In this document: one piece after another, positions 1-11,960 of the stretch
Layout of the letters: every line of letters begins with the position of its first letter
How positions within the stretch are numbered: the first letter of the stretch is position 1
Assembly: GCA_051453625.1 (NCBI GenBank)
Contig: JBOZIK010000001.1
Location: 295,300,533-295,342,179, forward strand
Length of the DNA stretch: 41,647 nt
Reading direction: 5' to 3'
Source of the DNA: Welwitschia mirabilis
Lineage: Eukaryota; Gnetophyta; Gnetopsida; Welwitschiales
Made by a program: the position numbers and the translations under genes
Notes under the pieces: generated by a model
Told to the model about the DNA's origin: nothing
Databases searched by the model: none
Seen by the model: the letters and a program-made list of their open reading frames with translations, nothing else

Positions 1-1000
1 ATGCTTACATTGTAGATCTTTTAATTTCCCTTATAGTCTATGTTGCCCTTGATCTGGTGACAATTTCTTGGGTGATACAGATTATCAAGGGCATCCTTTA
101 TTAAGGCTAAAAGCAAGTAGGATTAGGATTATCTTGCATTGCATATTAGTTTAGATTGCATCTTGCACTTTGCATGGTACTTTTACTTTCTTACATTGTT
201 ACTTATTTTCTGGTTTCTAATTTATTCGCAAAGCAGCCTGAGTCTCATACTCGTAGACTTCAATGAGATACGACATTTAGGGTTACTTCATTATACTAGT
301 GTAATGTATTATGCATAATATCTATTTAAAATTATTGACAAAATCTATTTGAACATAAAAGCTTGCACAAATATACACCGCAACAGTTAGCATTTCCAAA
401 TAATAGAATAAATGGTATTTTTCAATTTGTAAAGTCTTTAAAACTTTTAGCTTAGATGACTTTTAATGAGAAATTTTGTTTAATTAACAAAGGAAATTAC
501 TTTAATTCCACATTTGTTTAATTAAACTTTACTTAGCGTAATTACAAGTCTAGTTTTGCTTGCATCCTAGGTAGATTAGATCAAGCAATCCTAAGTAGAT
601 TACATTGAATTTATGTTTTATCTATTTCCTTTTGATCTACTCATTTTACTTTCAGAGTTTTAATGGATAAACTTCTATTTGATCACCTTATAACATTCTG
701 GGATATTAACTTTCATAGGATTAATCATCATAAAAATTAACTTATCAAGCATTTTATTGAAAAGAATGGAAAAATTGATTAAGATTTTATGGAATGTAAA
801 TTCCTATTACTTAGTGGCATTGCACTTGTCATTTTTAAAAACAATTGGCTCGTGCTAGAAATTGTAACTATTATCATATTTCCTCTTGGATAAATTCTTT
901 ATCTCATTAAATTTAGCAAAATATCATGAATGTTCAAACTCAAACTTTATTACCTAATATAAGGGGACACTTACAATCTTGAGATGTTTATAATGCTTCT
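1..1000. other. AT-rich DNA, possible gypsy leader or LTR remnant
   Basis: No reading frame of note. Around 230-300 there is a stretch (GAGATACGACATTTAGGGTT followed by ACTTCATTATACTAGTG) that resembles, from memory, the GGATACGACACTT-GGGTTACT type of block found in leaders of plant Ty3/gypsy elements. The preceding TTGCATTGCAT-type pyrimidine and GCAT repeats fit an LTR end. No primer site or coding remnant follows, so the assignment is weak. From about 330 to 1000 the DNA is plain AT-rich sequence with two copies of a TTTGTTTAATTAA motif near 477 and 514. Confidence 0.25.
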
Positions 1001-3862
1001 AGTGCTTTAATTAAGAGAAGATTAACCTAGTTGCATATTCAGGATGATAATTATAAAGAGTTTTACAAATTCTTAAAATCCAAAGTAGGTGATAACTAAT
1101 GCGTTTATTAGTTGCTTATTGATAAGACCTTAGTTGCTAAGCTAGATCATATTTGATATATGTAGTAAATTATTGTACTGTTATTTTTAAGGGAGAGGCT
1201 TTTGATTCCACTCTTTTTTAGTAGAATGCCACCTTCATTTCTAAAAAAATTACTTTAACTCACAACTCTACTTTGGAAATAGATATCATTTTAAAAAATA
1301 AAAAGGCAAGTTTTAGTTTGGATAATGGAAAATCCTCAAGATTTGAGGGCTTTTTAGATAAATTTTGTAAAAGTCATTGGAACATCAGAGGATAAAATTA
1401 GTGAAATATGATTCAAGAGGCCATACGCAAAGGTTCTTTGGATTCATATATTAATAAAAAAGTTATTTGGCTTTTTTCCAAATTTAGATATCCTTCATCA
1501 ACTAGCATCCTATTACATTTCCTAATGTCTCTTATAAAATTTTGCTTAAACATTGAGCTAATTGATTGTAATGTATACTTTTAAACATTATTTCTAAAGA
1601 GCAATATAAGTTTATTAAAGGTAGATACATTCTCAACAATGTGGTTGTTTTATGAAAAGGAATGTAATGGGTAAATAATTTTGGTCAAGAAATTATCTTC
1701 ATTCAATTAGATAGTAAAAAAGCACACGACAAAAGTTAGTGAGGTGTTATTTTGGAATGCATAAAGAAAATAATTTTTTGAAAAAATTTTCTTCATTTAA
1801 TTATCTTCTTATTCAAGGATACCAATTCTTTTATATTCACTGAGCATGTTAGTTCAAAGATCTCTATAGTTGAGTGATGTATTCAATAAGGTCATTATTT
1901 TGCTCCTTATTTATTTATTCTTGCTACAAATTTTTTATGTCATGTTATTCACATGAATAAGCACTTAGGCATAATTTATGTGTTCAAATTCAAGATGGTT
2001 GCAAACAACTTATTAATATGCATTTTGCAAATGACCTTTTTTCATCATTAAGAATGATAGGGTAGCTCTTTTTTTGTCATATTTATTAAATAAATTAGGA
2101 TTATATGTTAATTAAATCTAAAATCAACCAAGGAATATATTTTATTTTTACTTTATCTATTATTAGTGGATTGCTATTTAAAATGGTCTATATTTCAATA
2201 ATAGAGCTTTTTGAAAATATCTTTTTTAATTTCTAGATCTTCTATAAACCTTTAGAAATGGTTTTTAGAGAAGATTGAAGAAAAAAAGTAGATAATTGTA
2301 AATTTAAATGGCTTTGAATCACTTGTAAATTTATGATATGTAAGTCCATTCTTGCCTATGCTCATACTTACTATTCTTCTTATTGGACTTCTTTCAAATA
2401 GGTTCATAACAAACTAGAAGTAAGTTTAAGAAGTTCTATGTGGTCAGCTTTTGATACTAGAAAATGTTTTGTTAGAGTGGCCTAGAATATGTATTGTCTA
2501 TCCAAAAACATGGGGGGATTAGGTTTTATAGATTTTTTTAAATCGTGCTCATGTTTTATGTAGTAAATAGATTTTGCATATTATTAATGAAATCTAGTCC
2601 TATCTATCTATTACTTTGAAATAGATTGAATACATCTTTTCCTAATTATTAGCCTATTTGAAAAGGTATTCATCCTATGAATTAGATAATCTACCCTCAA
2701 AATATCAAAATAGGAGAAATTCATGTTTTGTAAAACATTTAGAAAGCATGGATATCCATCCATTTGTATATTCATTGGTAGAACATTATTGTTCCTTCAT
2801 AAATGCTTAAAAACTCAATTCATGATGGCTTCCTTTTCCTAATGGTTCTTTGGCATGTCAGCCTTCCATGTTAGCATCTTCAGGGTTTTACAAAGGCATT
2901 ATTTAATTGAGATATATCTATTTTTAATGGCAGTGATGTCAATGGACAAATTTTCAAATTTGATATGGATCATATATAGTAATGCATTCTATATTTTTAA
3001 AAGTTAAAAGATTTTATTAAGCATAATTTTTAAATAATTAATAACGAAAACTCTCTAAGAGATTCCCTTAAGTGGTTTGATAGATCTTTTGTATTACCTT
3101 TCAATGTTAACAACATTTACAACTTCCTTAATTTTTCTCATCTTCTTTCTTCTAGATGTCATTATCAATGGGATGTGCATGATTCATAGTAAGATTAGGA
3201 ATCTCACTTTAATTTAATTTACAAATTATCTGATCTTCTTAGTATTAAATATTTTTTGTAGACATCTCTTACATTAGGGGCTTCTGTTGGGATCTTGTCT
3301 GCTTTATCTAGGCCTTTCCTCAATAGTATTTCCTTCTTGTGATTTAGATGTCAGTTTTTATCATACATTTTATGTATGTAGTTATGTAATTTCTATTTGA
3401 TTATAATTATCTAAGCTCCATAAGGTTTAAGCTAAATTGGAAAGATGTTTTTTTAGTGAGAATCCTTATCTACATCCTCTTCATCTCTTTCTAGAGAGGT
3501 GCATTCACCTTATTGCATTATATCAAATATGTAGACAACATTATGCAATTACTTTCCATAAAGAATATGCTCACTATGATTTCTTCTTACATTGAAAAGA
3601 CTTGTATTCTTCACCAACTCACCAAATCATCTTTTAAATTAAAGTGCATGGTAAGTAATCTCATTAGGATGTTAATTACTTTAAGTTTTAGTTCATTAGG
3701 TAGCTGATCCTTAGCTATTCTATAGGCATTTATCTCATGAGATACTTTCTAACATTCCTAGCCATCAGTAATTTGATCATTTACTTTCTTTTCATATGTT
3801 ATCTTTGCTTATAAGACATAAACCTTTTTAAGCTCTCACTTCTTGTTCATTTTCCTTCTTCT
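1000..3862 (+). mobile_element. L1-type LINE relic, ORF2 reverse transcriptase (LINE-1)
   Basis: Degenerate plant L1-like ORF2, readable by switching among the three plus frames. From about 1290 a block reads NKKASFSLDNGKSSRFEGF, the counterpart of the K-GKAPG-DGF motif that opens L1 reverse transcriptase. It is followed near 1430 by QEAIRKGSLDSYINKKVIWL. At 1611 comes FIKGRYILNNVVVL (finger/palm region). At 2021-2035 the catalytic box reads HFAND, against the usual (Y/F)ADD, so one metal-binding Asp is lost. The MGGLGF block near 2510 matches the segment before the C-terminal zinc-binding region. Many stops are TAG or TAA where the family has CAG, CAA or TGG. No endonuclease domain is visible upstream, so the copy may be 5' truncated. 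It breaks off at about 3862 where an LTR-like sequence begins, and similar DNA resumes at 12286. Confidence 0.85.
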
Positions 3863-4100
3863 TATTGGGAAACAAAAGAGCAAGAACACATGAGCAAGAT
3901 TTCCTAAAATTAAATTTTATTTCTTCAAAATNNNNNNNNNNNNNNNNNNNNNNNNNNNNNNNNNNNNNNNNNNNNNNNNNNNNNNNNNNNNNNNNNNNNN
4001 NNNNNNNNNNNNNNNNNNNNNNNNNNNNNNNTCTATCTTTGATTATTTTCCTTTTATATTATTCATTTATTATTTTTAATATTACATTCCTTATCTTCTA
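3863..4100 (-). repeat. Third copy of the short copia-type LTR, with assembly gap
   Basis: The sequence from 3863 up to the gap at 3932 is nearly the same as 5689-5757 and recognisably the same as 12126-12186: TATTGGGAAA, then AGAGCAAGAACACATGAGCA and an ATTTTATTTCTTCAAAA block. Those two copies are the LTRs of the minus-strand copia element. The upper boundary is lost in or after the 100-N gap (3932-4031). It lies exactly where LINE-1 stops, so it could be the outermost LTR of the whole 3.86-12.29 kb insertion or a separate solo LTR. Confidence 0.6.
3932..4031. other. Assembly gap (100 N)
   Basis: Run of exactly 100 N, the usual placeholder for a gap of unknown size. It interrupts the LTR-like repeat. 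Confidence 0.99.
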
Positions 4101-4299
4101 TTCTCTTTCTTCATATTTCCATTTTTCCTTTATTCATTGCTATAACTTATAAGAAATCATGAGTGGAAGATAAGGAGATTTTATTAAAGAAGTTATAGTT
4201 ACTTATTTTGTATTCCTTTATACATATTATTACTTGGTAAATGTTTAGTCTCAAAACTAGCATTACCTTTAAAAGAATAAGAAACATATTTCTACCATA

Positions 4300-5230
4300 G
4301 AGATGTACTTGAACTTTACAAGAATGCTACCATGGATGAAGAGGATTCTTAGGTAATTCATTCTCCTATTCATGGAACTTCTTTTGTTATCATCTTAGGT
4401 GATTTGGAGGATTTTTTTGGAGTAAAACATAATGCTAGTTTATCCCTTTTTCCTTACCAAAACCCTTGCTTTTTGTTGTAAATCTATAAACATAGAGCAT
4501 GCTCTTGATAAAGGGGGTGCCCTTCCTTGCAAATACCTTCATAAGAACCATCTAGCACTCTTTAGATTTATCATTAAAGATATACTACATAACTTCCATG
4601 TTATTGAAGCCTAGAATATTCATTTGAATATGATTAGAATAATTAATGATGGAAAACCTTTTGAGATGGTCAATTTTAAAACCATATCCACCCATCTAGG
4701 AAATAAGAAATATTTACCCTTTTTATGTCTAGTTTTATATTTCATTTACAATACTCTCTCTCAAATCCATACATTTGATGATGGGGATAGATGCTATATG
4801 GATACCACTACAAAAGTGTAAGAATGAAAATTAAATTCTAAAAGAACTCCAAGGAAAAGTATAAGAAGAAGAATAAGAAGAATCATCTTAAGGCCCTTCT
4901 CCAATCCATTATCAATCCTCTTATTATTTTGATGCTTTTACTATCACTAAAAGAAAGTATAAAGAGCCCTAATTAGAGAAGCAATCTCATATACCCTCTC
5001 CTCCTCCTTATTCACCTCTTCCTCTTACTTCTTCTCCTCATCATTTTTGTTTGACTTCAAGTGAAATATTTCTTAAACAAGTGTCCAAATCTAAAAATAA
5101 CTAGAAAGGAAAACTTTAGAAAAAAATAAAGAAGATTTTCAAGAAGCAAAAATAAATATCCAAGAAGTAAGACAAAATTAACAAGAAACTTAAGAGAATG
5201 TTTTTTCATAGAAGATCCATTAGTTAGCAA
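4300..5230 (+). pseudogene. Decayed transposon ORF, weakly like plant transposon protein (PTP) domains
   Basis: One frame from 4432 to 4821 is open except for a single TAG at 4612, giving about 130 residues. It contains GKPFEMVNFKTISTHLG, then KKYLPFLCLVLYFIYN and a DDGDRCYMD tail. The order 'GKPF-(hydrophobic)-N---I...K--LPF---L--IF' resembles the putative plant transposon protein domain found next to gag in some plant retroelements, but this is recognition from memory with no alignment. It is followed by a Lys/Arg-rich stretch (4840-4900) and a Pro/Ser/Leu-rich one (4990-5040). I cannot name a product. The next 450 bases (5230-5688) are AT-rich with no feature I recognise. Confidence 0.3.
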
Positions 5231-5688
5231 ATTTCTTTTAATTCATTTCATCCTTTCTTTCCATGCACTTTTAGTTGTACTTTGTAAAATTTTTTTAGTT
5301 TAAATAAGATATTAGTTTACATAATTATTTTTCAAATTTAATAAAATAATTTTATTTTTGTTACCAATTTTGTTATCACATATAATCCAATATTCATTCC
5401 ATTCACTTGGAGCATAATGTTAAAATTGGTTGGAGGAAGTGATCATGTTACTTAAAATTTTTTCTTCCCCATCTTATCCATTCCACGTAAGTGAAATTAG
5501 CCTTAAAATTTCCAAAGGTTTTTCAAACATTTGCATCATATTTATTAAACACTTAAATGTTTTCATTTTCTAATTTTTTCATGTTAGGTAACTTTCATAC
5601 ATTTTTGCTAATACACTAGGAAAATGTTAGTTGGAGGATGTTATACATGTAAAAATATACATCTATTTTAAGCAATTAAGACCATTTT

Positions 5689-5843
5689 TATTGGGAAATA
5701 GAAGAGCAAGAAAACATAAGCAATATTCCCTAAAATTAAATTTTATTTCTTCAAAATAATTCACTGTCCTTATTACATTGAAGAGCTTACTTATAAAAGA
5801 AAAAGTGTTTCACTAGGATTTTCATGTTACCCTAGGTGTAACA
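5689..5843 (-). repeat. 3' LTR of the minus-strand copia element
   Basis: About 155 bp, aligned end to end with 12126-12285. On the minus strand it begins TGTTACACCTAGGG and ends near TTCCCAATA (the usual terminal CA is mutated). It shares with the other LTR the blocks TTATAAGTAAGC (TATA-like) and AATAAAATTTAATTTT (poly(A) signal-like). The exact upper end could be 5843 or 5846. Confidence 0.65.
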
Positions 5844-5871
5844 CCATGGTGTGCATACAAAGCTTAGCAAA

Positions 5872-5893
5872 TCCCCCTTCTCCCCTCTCCTCC
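5872..5893 (-). other. Polypurine-tract-like sequence of the copia element
   Basis: On the minus strand this is an almost pure G/A run (GGGAGGAGAGGGGAGAAGGG), placed just before the 3' LTR as expected for a plus-strand priming tract. About 30 bases separate it from the inferred LTR edge, where none would be expected. So either the LTR is longer than I drew it or this tract is not the functional one. Confidence 0.4.
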
Positions 5894-5988
5894 CAACCCA
5901 ATGTAAAAATATTCTCTCTTCCAAGGGAAAATCAGAGAGTCTAGGGAAAATCTTAGGAACGTAGCCTACGATAAAACCTCTTTAAAGG

Positions 5989-5998
5989 NNNNNNNNNN
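5989..5998. other. Assembly gap (10 N)
   Basis: Run of 10 N. Confidence 0.98.
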
Positions 5999-6048
5999 GT
6001 TTTTATATGAAGAAACTACTTCGTTAAAGAAGTGGTAAATTTACTACT

Positions 6049-6184
6049 ACACATTCCATAGTAGATAGAACTTATTATGTGCATTACACATGCCATAATG
6101 CTAGGCCACAAATGTACGACACATCATGTAGTACTAGGTGATAATTGTAATACACATCCTATAGTACTAGGATCAAGAGTGACT
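6049..6184. repeat. Four imperfect 33-37 bp tandem repeats
   Basis: Units begin at 6049, 6086, 6119 and 6152 (spacing 37, 33, 33). Each opens with a 20-base core close to ACACATNCYATAGTACTAGG. The remaining 13-17 bases of each unit differ more. The array lies inside the copia element between the purine tract and the linker region. Confidence 0.7.
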
Positions 6185-6631
6185 TTGAATAGTGACTCAA
6201 AAATAAAATAAATCCTCTAATTTATAAGAATAAAAATGGTCCGACATAACTCATTCTCAATGCAATCTTGGAGTGGAAATACTAGAACTTCTCTCAACCA
6301 AGTATCTTTGTTTGAGTATTAGTTATTGGTTCTATAGTCATATGATATACTAGTGCAATAAATTCATGTTGTATAAGTTCTTTAATTTTATGGACCAACT
6401 TCCATGTACCATTTTCTACAACTGTATAGTATTATTCTTTCATGGATTGAATCCACTGATTATGTGGAATGATGTCTTTCAAAGAGGTTGGTTTTCCATT
6501 AAATATTCAGTGAAGCTTATCATCATCATCATCATAATTGTATGTGAGCTATTTCTGGTTCTAGTTTTATGGTTTTCATCATCATGAACATCTTAGAGAG
6601 TAAACTATAACTAAATATGTTGATGTCTCCT

Positions 6632-7225
6632 CTAGGTAGTATCAGCTTCTTCAGCTGGAGAACTAGTTAAATTGCTATTAGAACCATGATTGGGCATGCT
6701 AAGAGAATTAAATTTCTCAATTCCTATAGGTTGTAAAGAAATTATACCAATAGAAGGAATTGAAGAATAACTAGTAAACATATCTCCCTCTTTAACTATA
6801 AGATATTGAGCATTCAATATGATTATTAAGTTAAAGAAAGGACAAAGATTTGAAGGATTAAGCTGAGAATCATTGATCAAAGTTTCTGAAAAGATAACAT
6901 CACAAGAAACAATGATGTTATAATGCTTTAGAAGATACACTCCATAATCCCTCTAGTAAATTGGATATCCAACAAAGATGCCAATGCGATCATGCACTTC
7001 AAATTTATCATGATGTTTGTGTGGAATATGGATGTAGCACTTGAAATCAAAAACATAAAAATGGTTTAAATTTGGCTTGTACCCATACCACTTTTTAGCT
7101 AGAAATCCTCCTTTTTTAGTATAATGACCAATACAATTATTTAGATGTACTACTGTATTTACTGCTTCATCCCAAAGATAGATCTTAAAACCACCAAAAT
7201 ACATCATGAAATGCACCATATCCAT
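6632..7225 (-). pseudogene. Copia pol fragment: integrase C-terminus and linker
   Basis: Two adjoining open frames on the minus strand. The first (7225-6953) contains WDEAVNTVVHLNNC, KKWYGYKPNLNHFYVFDFKC and a terminal IGIFVGYPIY. These match the copia integrase end (W-EA--TA-YL-NR, G-KP---HL-VFGC, FVGY). The second (6940-6632) continues with IIVSCDVIFSE, the '(V/I)I-SRDV-F-E' signature that follows integrase, and then drifts into a Ser/Asn/Pro-rich linker. A short break lies between the frames. No RT follows. Confidence 0.8.
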
Positions 7226-7962
7226 GATAGTATAATTAAATTGCTCACGATGCCATTTTATTGAGGTGCCTCATACTAATTCTTTAAATGTCAAATCTAT
7301 TTAGAAGTAAGAAAGTCCTTAAACTCGGCAGATGTATACTTGTCATCATTATTTGAGTGAAAAAATTTAATCTAATAGTTGGCTTACTTTTCCACTTTAG
7401 TTTTAAAATTCTTAAAAATATCCAAAGTTTTGGATTTATATTTTATTAAGTATATCCAAATTATTTGGGAATAACCATTAATAAAGAAAATAAAATAACA
7501 AAATCCATGGAGATTGACAACTAGCATAGGTCCACATGGATTACTATTAATAAGTAGAAGCTTTTGATTGAAATACTACTTGCTTTGTACAAATCACTAT
7601 TAAGTTGTTTTACTCGTAGTACATGCTTCACACTGTGGACAATCCCGTGGAATGGACAAACAAAGGGTGTTTCCATTATCATGCATTGCATTCATCATAC
7701 GATAAGTAGGATGTTTTAATCAAGCATGTCATAGAGAGATCTCATCTTGGAAAACTATGCAAGTGATCTCTCACATTCTGATACAATCATAAACATTAAT
7801 GAGATTTCTATTCATATAGCCTTCTATAACTAGTTGTTGATTACCATTATAAATATCTACTGAATGCTTCATTATGGAAATATAGTGGTCTTTTCACACT
7901 AGAGTGGAAAGTGATAGACAATATGACCTAAAAGAAGAAAAATATAGAACATGAAAAATAGT

Positions 7963-8330
7963 CTATGGAGATAGCCATGCTAAGTAAAGGATAACTAAAT
8001 CATAGCCTTCCATAGGAATTGGAGTTCTGTCTGTCAAATAAACTTGACTTAGTGCTTTAACAAATTCATCAAAATAATCACAGTGATAAGTCATGTGATG
8101 AGTTACACCTATGTCAAGAATCCACATCTTATCATGAGGTTTATGCTCACTCATACCAGTTAGAGTTGTCAAAGATAACATTTAATTTATAATTTTCAAC
8201 ATCATCAAAGAAATCAGATTATTTAGTAACTACATTTGCCTTAGGTGTAGAATTTATCTTATTTAAAGATATCCTATAGAAGTCCATGGTATGATCTTGT
8301 CTTCCGTGTTGTGAGCACTAATATTTGTTC
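7963..8330 (-). pseudogene. Copia gag end and aspartic protease fragment
   Basis: The minus-strand frame 8181-7963 reads DKMWILDIGVTHHMTYH. This is the copia protease active-site region W-LDSGA-HH-T with the Ser of D-S-G replaced by Ile (bases 8107-8115). Upstream, near 8310-8270, another frame holds a CSQHGRQDHTMDFY stretch. This looks like a decayed CCHC zinc knuckle of gag (C--H-G---H------). Stops separate the pieces. Confidence 0.75.
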
Positions 8331-10642
8331 TTATAAGGATTAGTAGTATTTTAAACATGATTCTTATTTAACTATGTCTAATTAGGCTTCTTATTTTTCT
8401 ATTTATATGGAGCCTTAGCCTTGACATAATGCAATTCATTTTATGGATGGAATTTGCTGGTAGACTATTTATGTTGATAAGGAGGACCATAAGAATGAGA
8501 AACTTTGCATGTAGCATTAGAGAAACAAGATTCCATGAAGTTAAATTGAGCTTCAAGAAAAATGAGATCCTTACTAAGTGTGTTAATAGTTATATTATTT
8601 GGTTGCTTATTGCCATGTAGTGATATGATATAACTACACAAAGAGTATTCTTCCAAATAATAGTGAATTAAGTTGACATAGTGAATGCAAACCTATTTCT
8701 ACAAATTAATCTCTGGTACCTTTTCCTTGATGTCTTACATCTGTATAATCAGTTTTCTCATTCGTTCTTTCTTATAATGTAGACTGTTCACGCAAGTTAT
8801 AAGGTTAAGGATCTCTAGATCATTTTTAGACTAAAATCTATTCCTTAAAATATAAAAGTTAATGTAACTTATTTTACTTTGATCAACTAACTTCTTATAT
8901 TAATAAGCAATAGATTTTTGCATAACATCTAATCAGTTTCTTATCAATATCTTGTCAAGAATCTTCTTTAGATGGATTCTAAAGAGGTGTATGAACATGG
9001 ACCCAAAAATCCTTCTCATAACCATAAATCTGCATAGTTAATATGAAATCCTCATGAAAAACTCCCTTAACTAGTCATTATGAAGAGTGACTCTAATGTT
9101 AGCCATGATCCCATGGTGAGAAAAAGTGTAAAAGATTCTAACAATAACTAAGAATTTTCCTTTAAAGATGATTCCAAATGTGTCATGGTTAAAAAGTATG
9201 AAAACCAGAAAAGAGTTAACAAGCTATGAGGTGAATTCGAGAATAAGAGGAATCTTACTTACATCCATAACTAAAAACAATCTATTCATCACATAGAGAG
9301 ATCTTATCAAACCCAAAAAGTATATAAGAAAAAAGGATTAATAAATATTATAGTCATAAGAAAAGGGATCTTGCTTTCATTCCTAGTTTCAAGTGATCTA
9401 TTTAGGTTATAATGCCATGAAAGCAAAGAGATATAATCATAATAAAAGGGAATCAAACCCAAAAATTTGAGTGATCTATTCAAACCACAAAATCTGATAA
9501 CCAAGAAAACTCCCCTTAACCATAAAGGCCTATGTGTATGAGAAAGAAAAAAAATATACTTTATTTAAATTTCCTAATGTGAGCAAGGAAGATTTTAATG
9601 TAGGAAGCCTAATTTGATTATTAGGTGATGAAAATACTAAAATTGGTTAATTTTAAAGTTTTCTTCTAAATCTGGGTAGTAATCACATCCTTTCAAGGGT
9701 GGTAGCCTTGTCTCCTAAAGGACTAAAAAGACAAAATGTGAATCACCTTGGTGAGGTGTCAAAGTCATCGATCAGTCTTAATTACCTCAGCTATAAACCC
9801 CCCTTAAGGGAAAGTACCGTGAAATGTTGGCAACCTACTTTGGACTTAGTAAACTTTAATATTTATTAAGCTTGTATCCCTTGATAATGAAATCCAAGTA
9901 GATCTTATCATAATGCCTTTAGCCTTCATCAAATATACCCTCGATTACCAAGGCATACATGGGAATTTGGACCTTAAGGAATCTGGGATGTTTCTGCTTA
10001 AGAGAGTACAACTCTCCATATGGCCTGAAATTCATAGTTATGATAGTTACAACTTCATAATAAGCTGTAGAAGGTAGCATAAAGCCTGACACAGATCTGT
10101 ATCTATGTAAGACTCCCTGTTCTCCCCACTAACCAAAACTTATTGTTAGTAAAATTGTTAAGTCTTTAAGGGATGAAACGTAATTTCCTTTTTATGAATT
10201 AAGTAGGATTAATAAAATTATTATGCATGAGGAAAAAAAATAAAAGACCAACATACAAAAAAAGGGATTGTTTGTGATACAGTTAAGCTAAGTAGACCTT
10301 ACGTATCATCCAACTTAGCTTAATCTATTCAAATTATAAGAATAGTTTAAGAGAAAGGAAAAATCAATTCAAGGGATCTTGCTTCAAATCCCAACTTAAC
10401 CTGATGAGAGACATTTGGCTTACAATATTAAAAGAATGCTGAAATTTTTTAAAAAAGACTCAAAAAGATTAGAAAAAAATAAGCTCACACAGTAAGGAAA
10501 AGAGGTTTAAAAGAGGAGGGGAAAAAACCAAAGGATCTTGTTCAACATCCTAACTTAACTTGATGATCAAAATTGATTTTTTGATTTATGAGTTTAAAAA
10601 GAAACTATAAAAAACTCAAAAAATGGCTTAAAAATCTTTAAA

Positions 10643-10645
10643 ACA

Positions 10646-10716
<71 letters not shown>

Positions 10717-10816
10717 NNNNNNNNNNNNNNNNNNNNNNNNNNNNNNNNNNNNNNNNNNNNNNNNNNNNNNNNNNNNNNNNNNNNNNNNNNNNNNNNNNNN
10801 NNNNNNNNNNNNNNNN

Positions 10817-10866
<50 letters not shown>
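10643..10866. repeat. (CA)n microsatellite containing a 100-N gap
   Basis: About 70 bases of nearly pure CA/AC precede the gap (10717-10816) and 50 bases follow it. The repeat almost certainly caused the assembly break, so its true length is unknown. Confidence 0.97.
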
Positions 10867-10870
<4 letters not shown>

Positions 10871-11734
10871 AAACTGTGCATGTGCGTAAAATAAAGCTAA
10901 AAGCTAGAAAATGAGAAGCTAAAATGCATGTGCATGAATCTGAATAATATTTGAGCAGTAGTACAGAAAAAGTACACGTGCATGATAGAAAGATAAAAGT
11001 TGAGCAATGGTTGGCAATTTTCCATGTACATAGAATACAAAAAATTGTAGGTACTAATTTTAAAAAATCAATTAGAGTCAAACCTCTCATCTTCACATTG
11101 ATAAGAGAGGTCTTTTATCACAACCTCTTGGCATGTAAAAATAGGAGCGCAAAAAGAAAAGATGGTTGCAGTGGATGCTATATTTTAATGTAGTGTATAG
11201 ACACACAGGATGAATGCAAGTAGGTGAGGTATGTAGGTAGACTGGTGAAATCTAGAGCACATGGATTAGCTATGTAATATAAAAGGGCCTAACAAGCAAA
11301 CCTAGTCATGCAAGAAGAGGGCACACAGAGCAGATCGAAAAGAAGCCTAGCCAAGTAGGTGAGGTAGGCATCACAGTGCCAACGGAGAAACATTAAGGCC
11401 ACAAATACAAGAAGCCAGTAGGTATGCAGCTATAAGGGATCAATGTGATCGATGCATGTAGACAAGGACCAGATACACAATATAAGGAGACAAGGTAGGA
11501 GTGTAGTGGATGAGGCATTTTATTAGAGAGTGTACACTACATGGATGAAGTGACTAAAGATGTATTATAAGCTTTTACAGATAATTTTTATTATAGCATC
11601 GTAATAGGAGTGGATTCACAGAAGTGATTCTTTGAAGGATATTTTTCTCTCAAAGTGCAAAAAAACAAGAACACTCAATGAAAACCTTTGAGAAAGCACC
11701 ACAAGAGATGAGTTACATCTAACACCTACAAAAA

Positions 11735-11960
11735 ATAACATTGTATTTTGTTTTAAAAAAGCACTATGACCCTTAAAATAAAACATGACCCTTCTTTTTT
11801 TTAAAAAGATAATTTTACACCCTTATAAACAAGCCCCCTTTCAAAAAAGGTTGCCCTTTTAAAAAAATTTGATGTTCCTTTAAAACTTAAATGCCTTCTT
11901 AAAAGAAAAATATGCCCCTTAAAAAATATTTTTTTTCTCTTTAAAAAAATTTAAAAATAG
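11735..11960. repeat. Degenerate CCCTTTTAAAA repeat tract
   Basis: At least eight irregularly spaced occurrences of (G)CCCTT(T)TAAAA-like units, for example near 11769, 11789, 11838, 11850 and 11918. Each has a self-complementary TTTAAA core. It lies just inside the copia primer site. Confidence 0.55.

Noticed and set aside
3513-3707. 64-codon plus-strand frame at the end of LINE-1
   Set aside because: No domain; part of the decayed 3' region of the LINE, matched in part by the tail copy at 12540.
9760-9830. GGGAAAGTACCGTGAAATG near 9810 looks like large-subunit rRNA wording
   Set aside because: Only a short string resembles rRNA; neighbouring sequence is not collinear with any rRNA segment I know.
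10594-11096. Minus-strand open frames rich in Cys-Val
   Set aside because: They translate the CA microsatellite and the N gap; no real protein.
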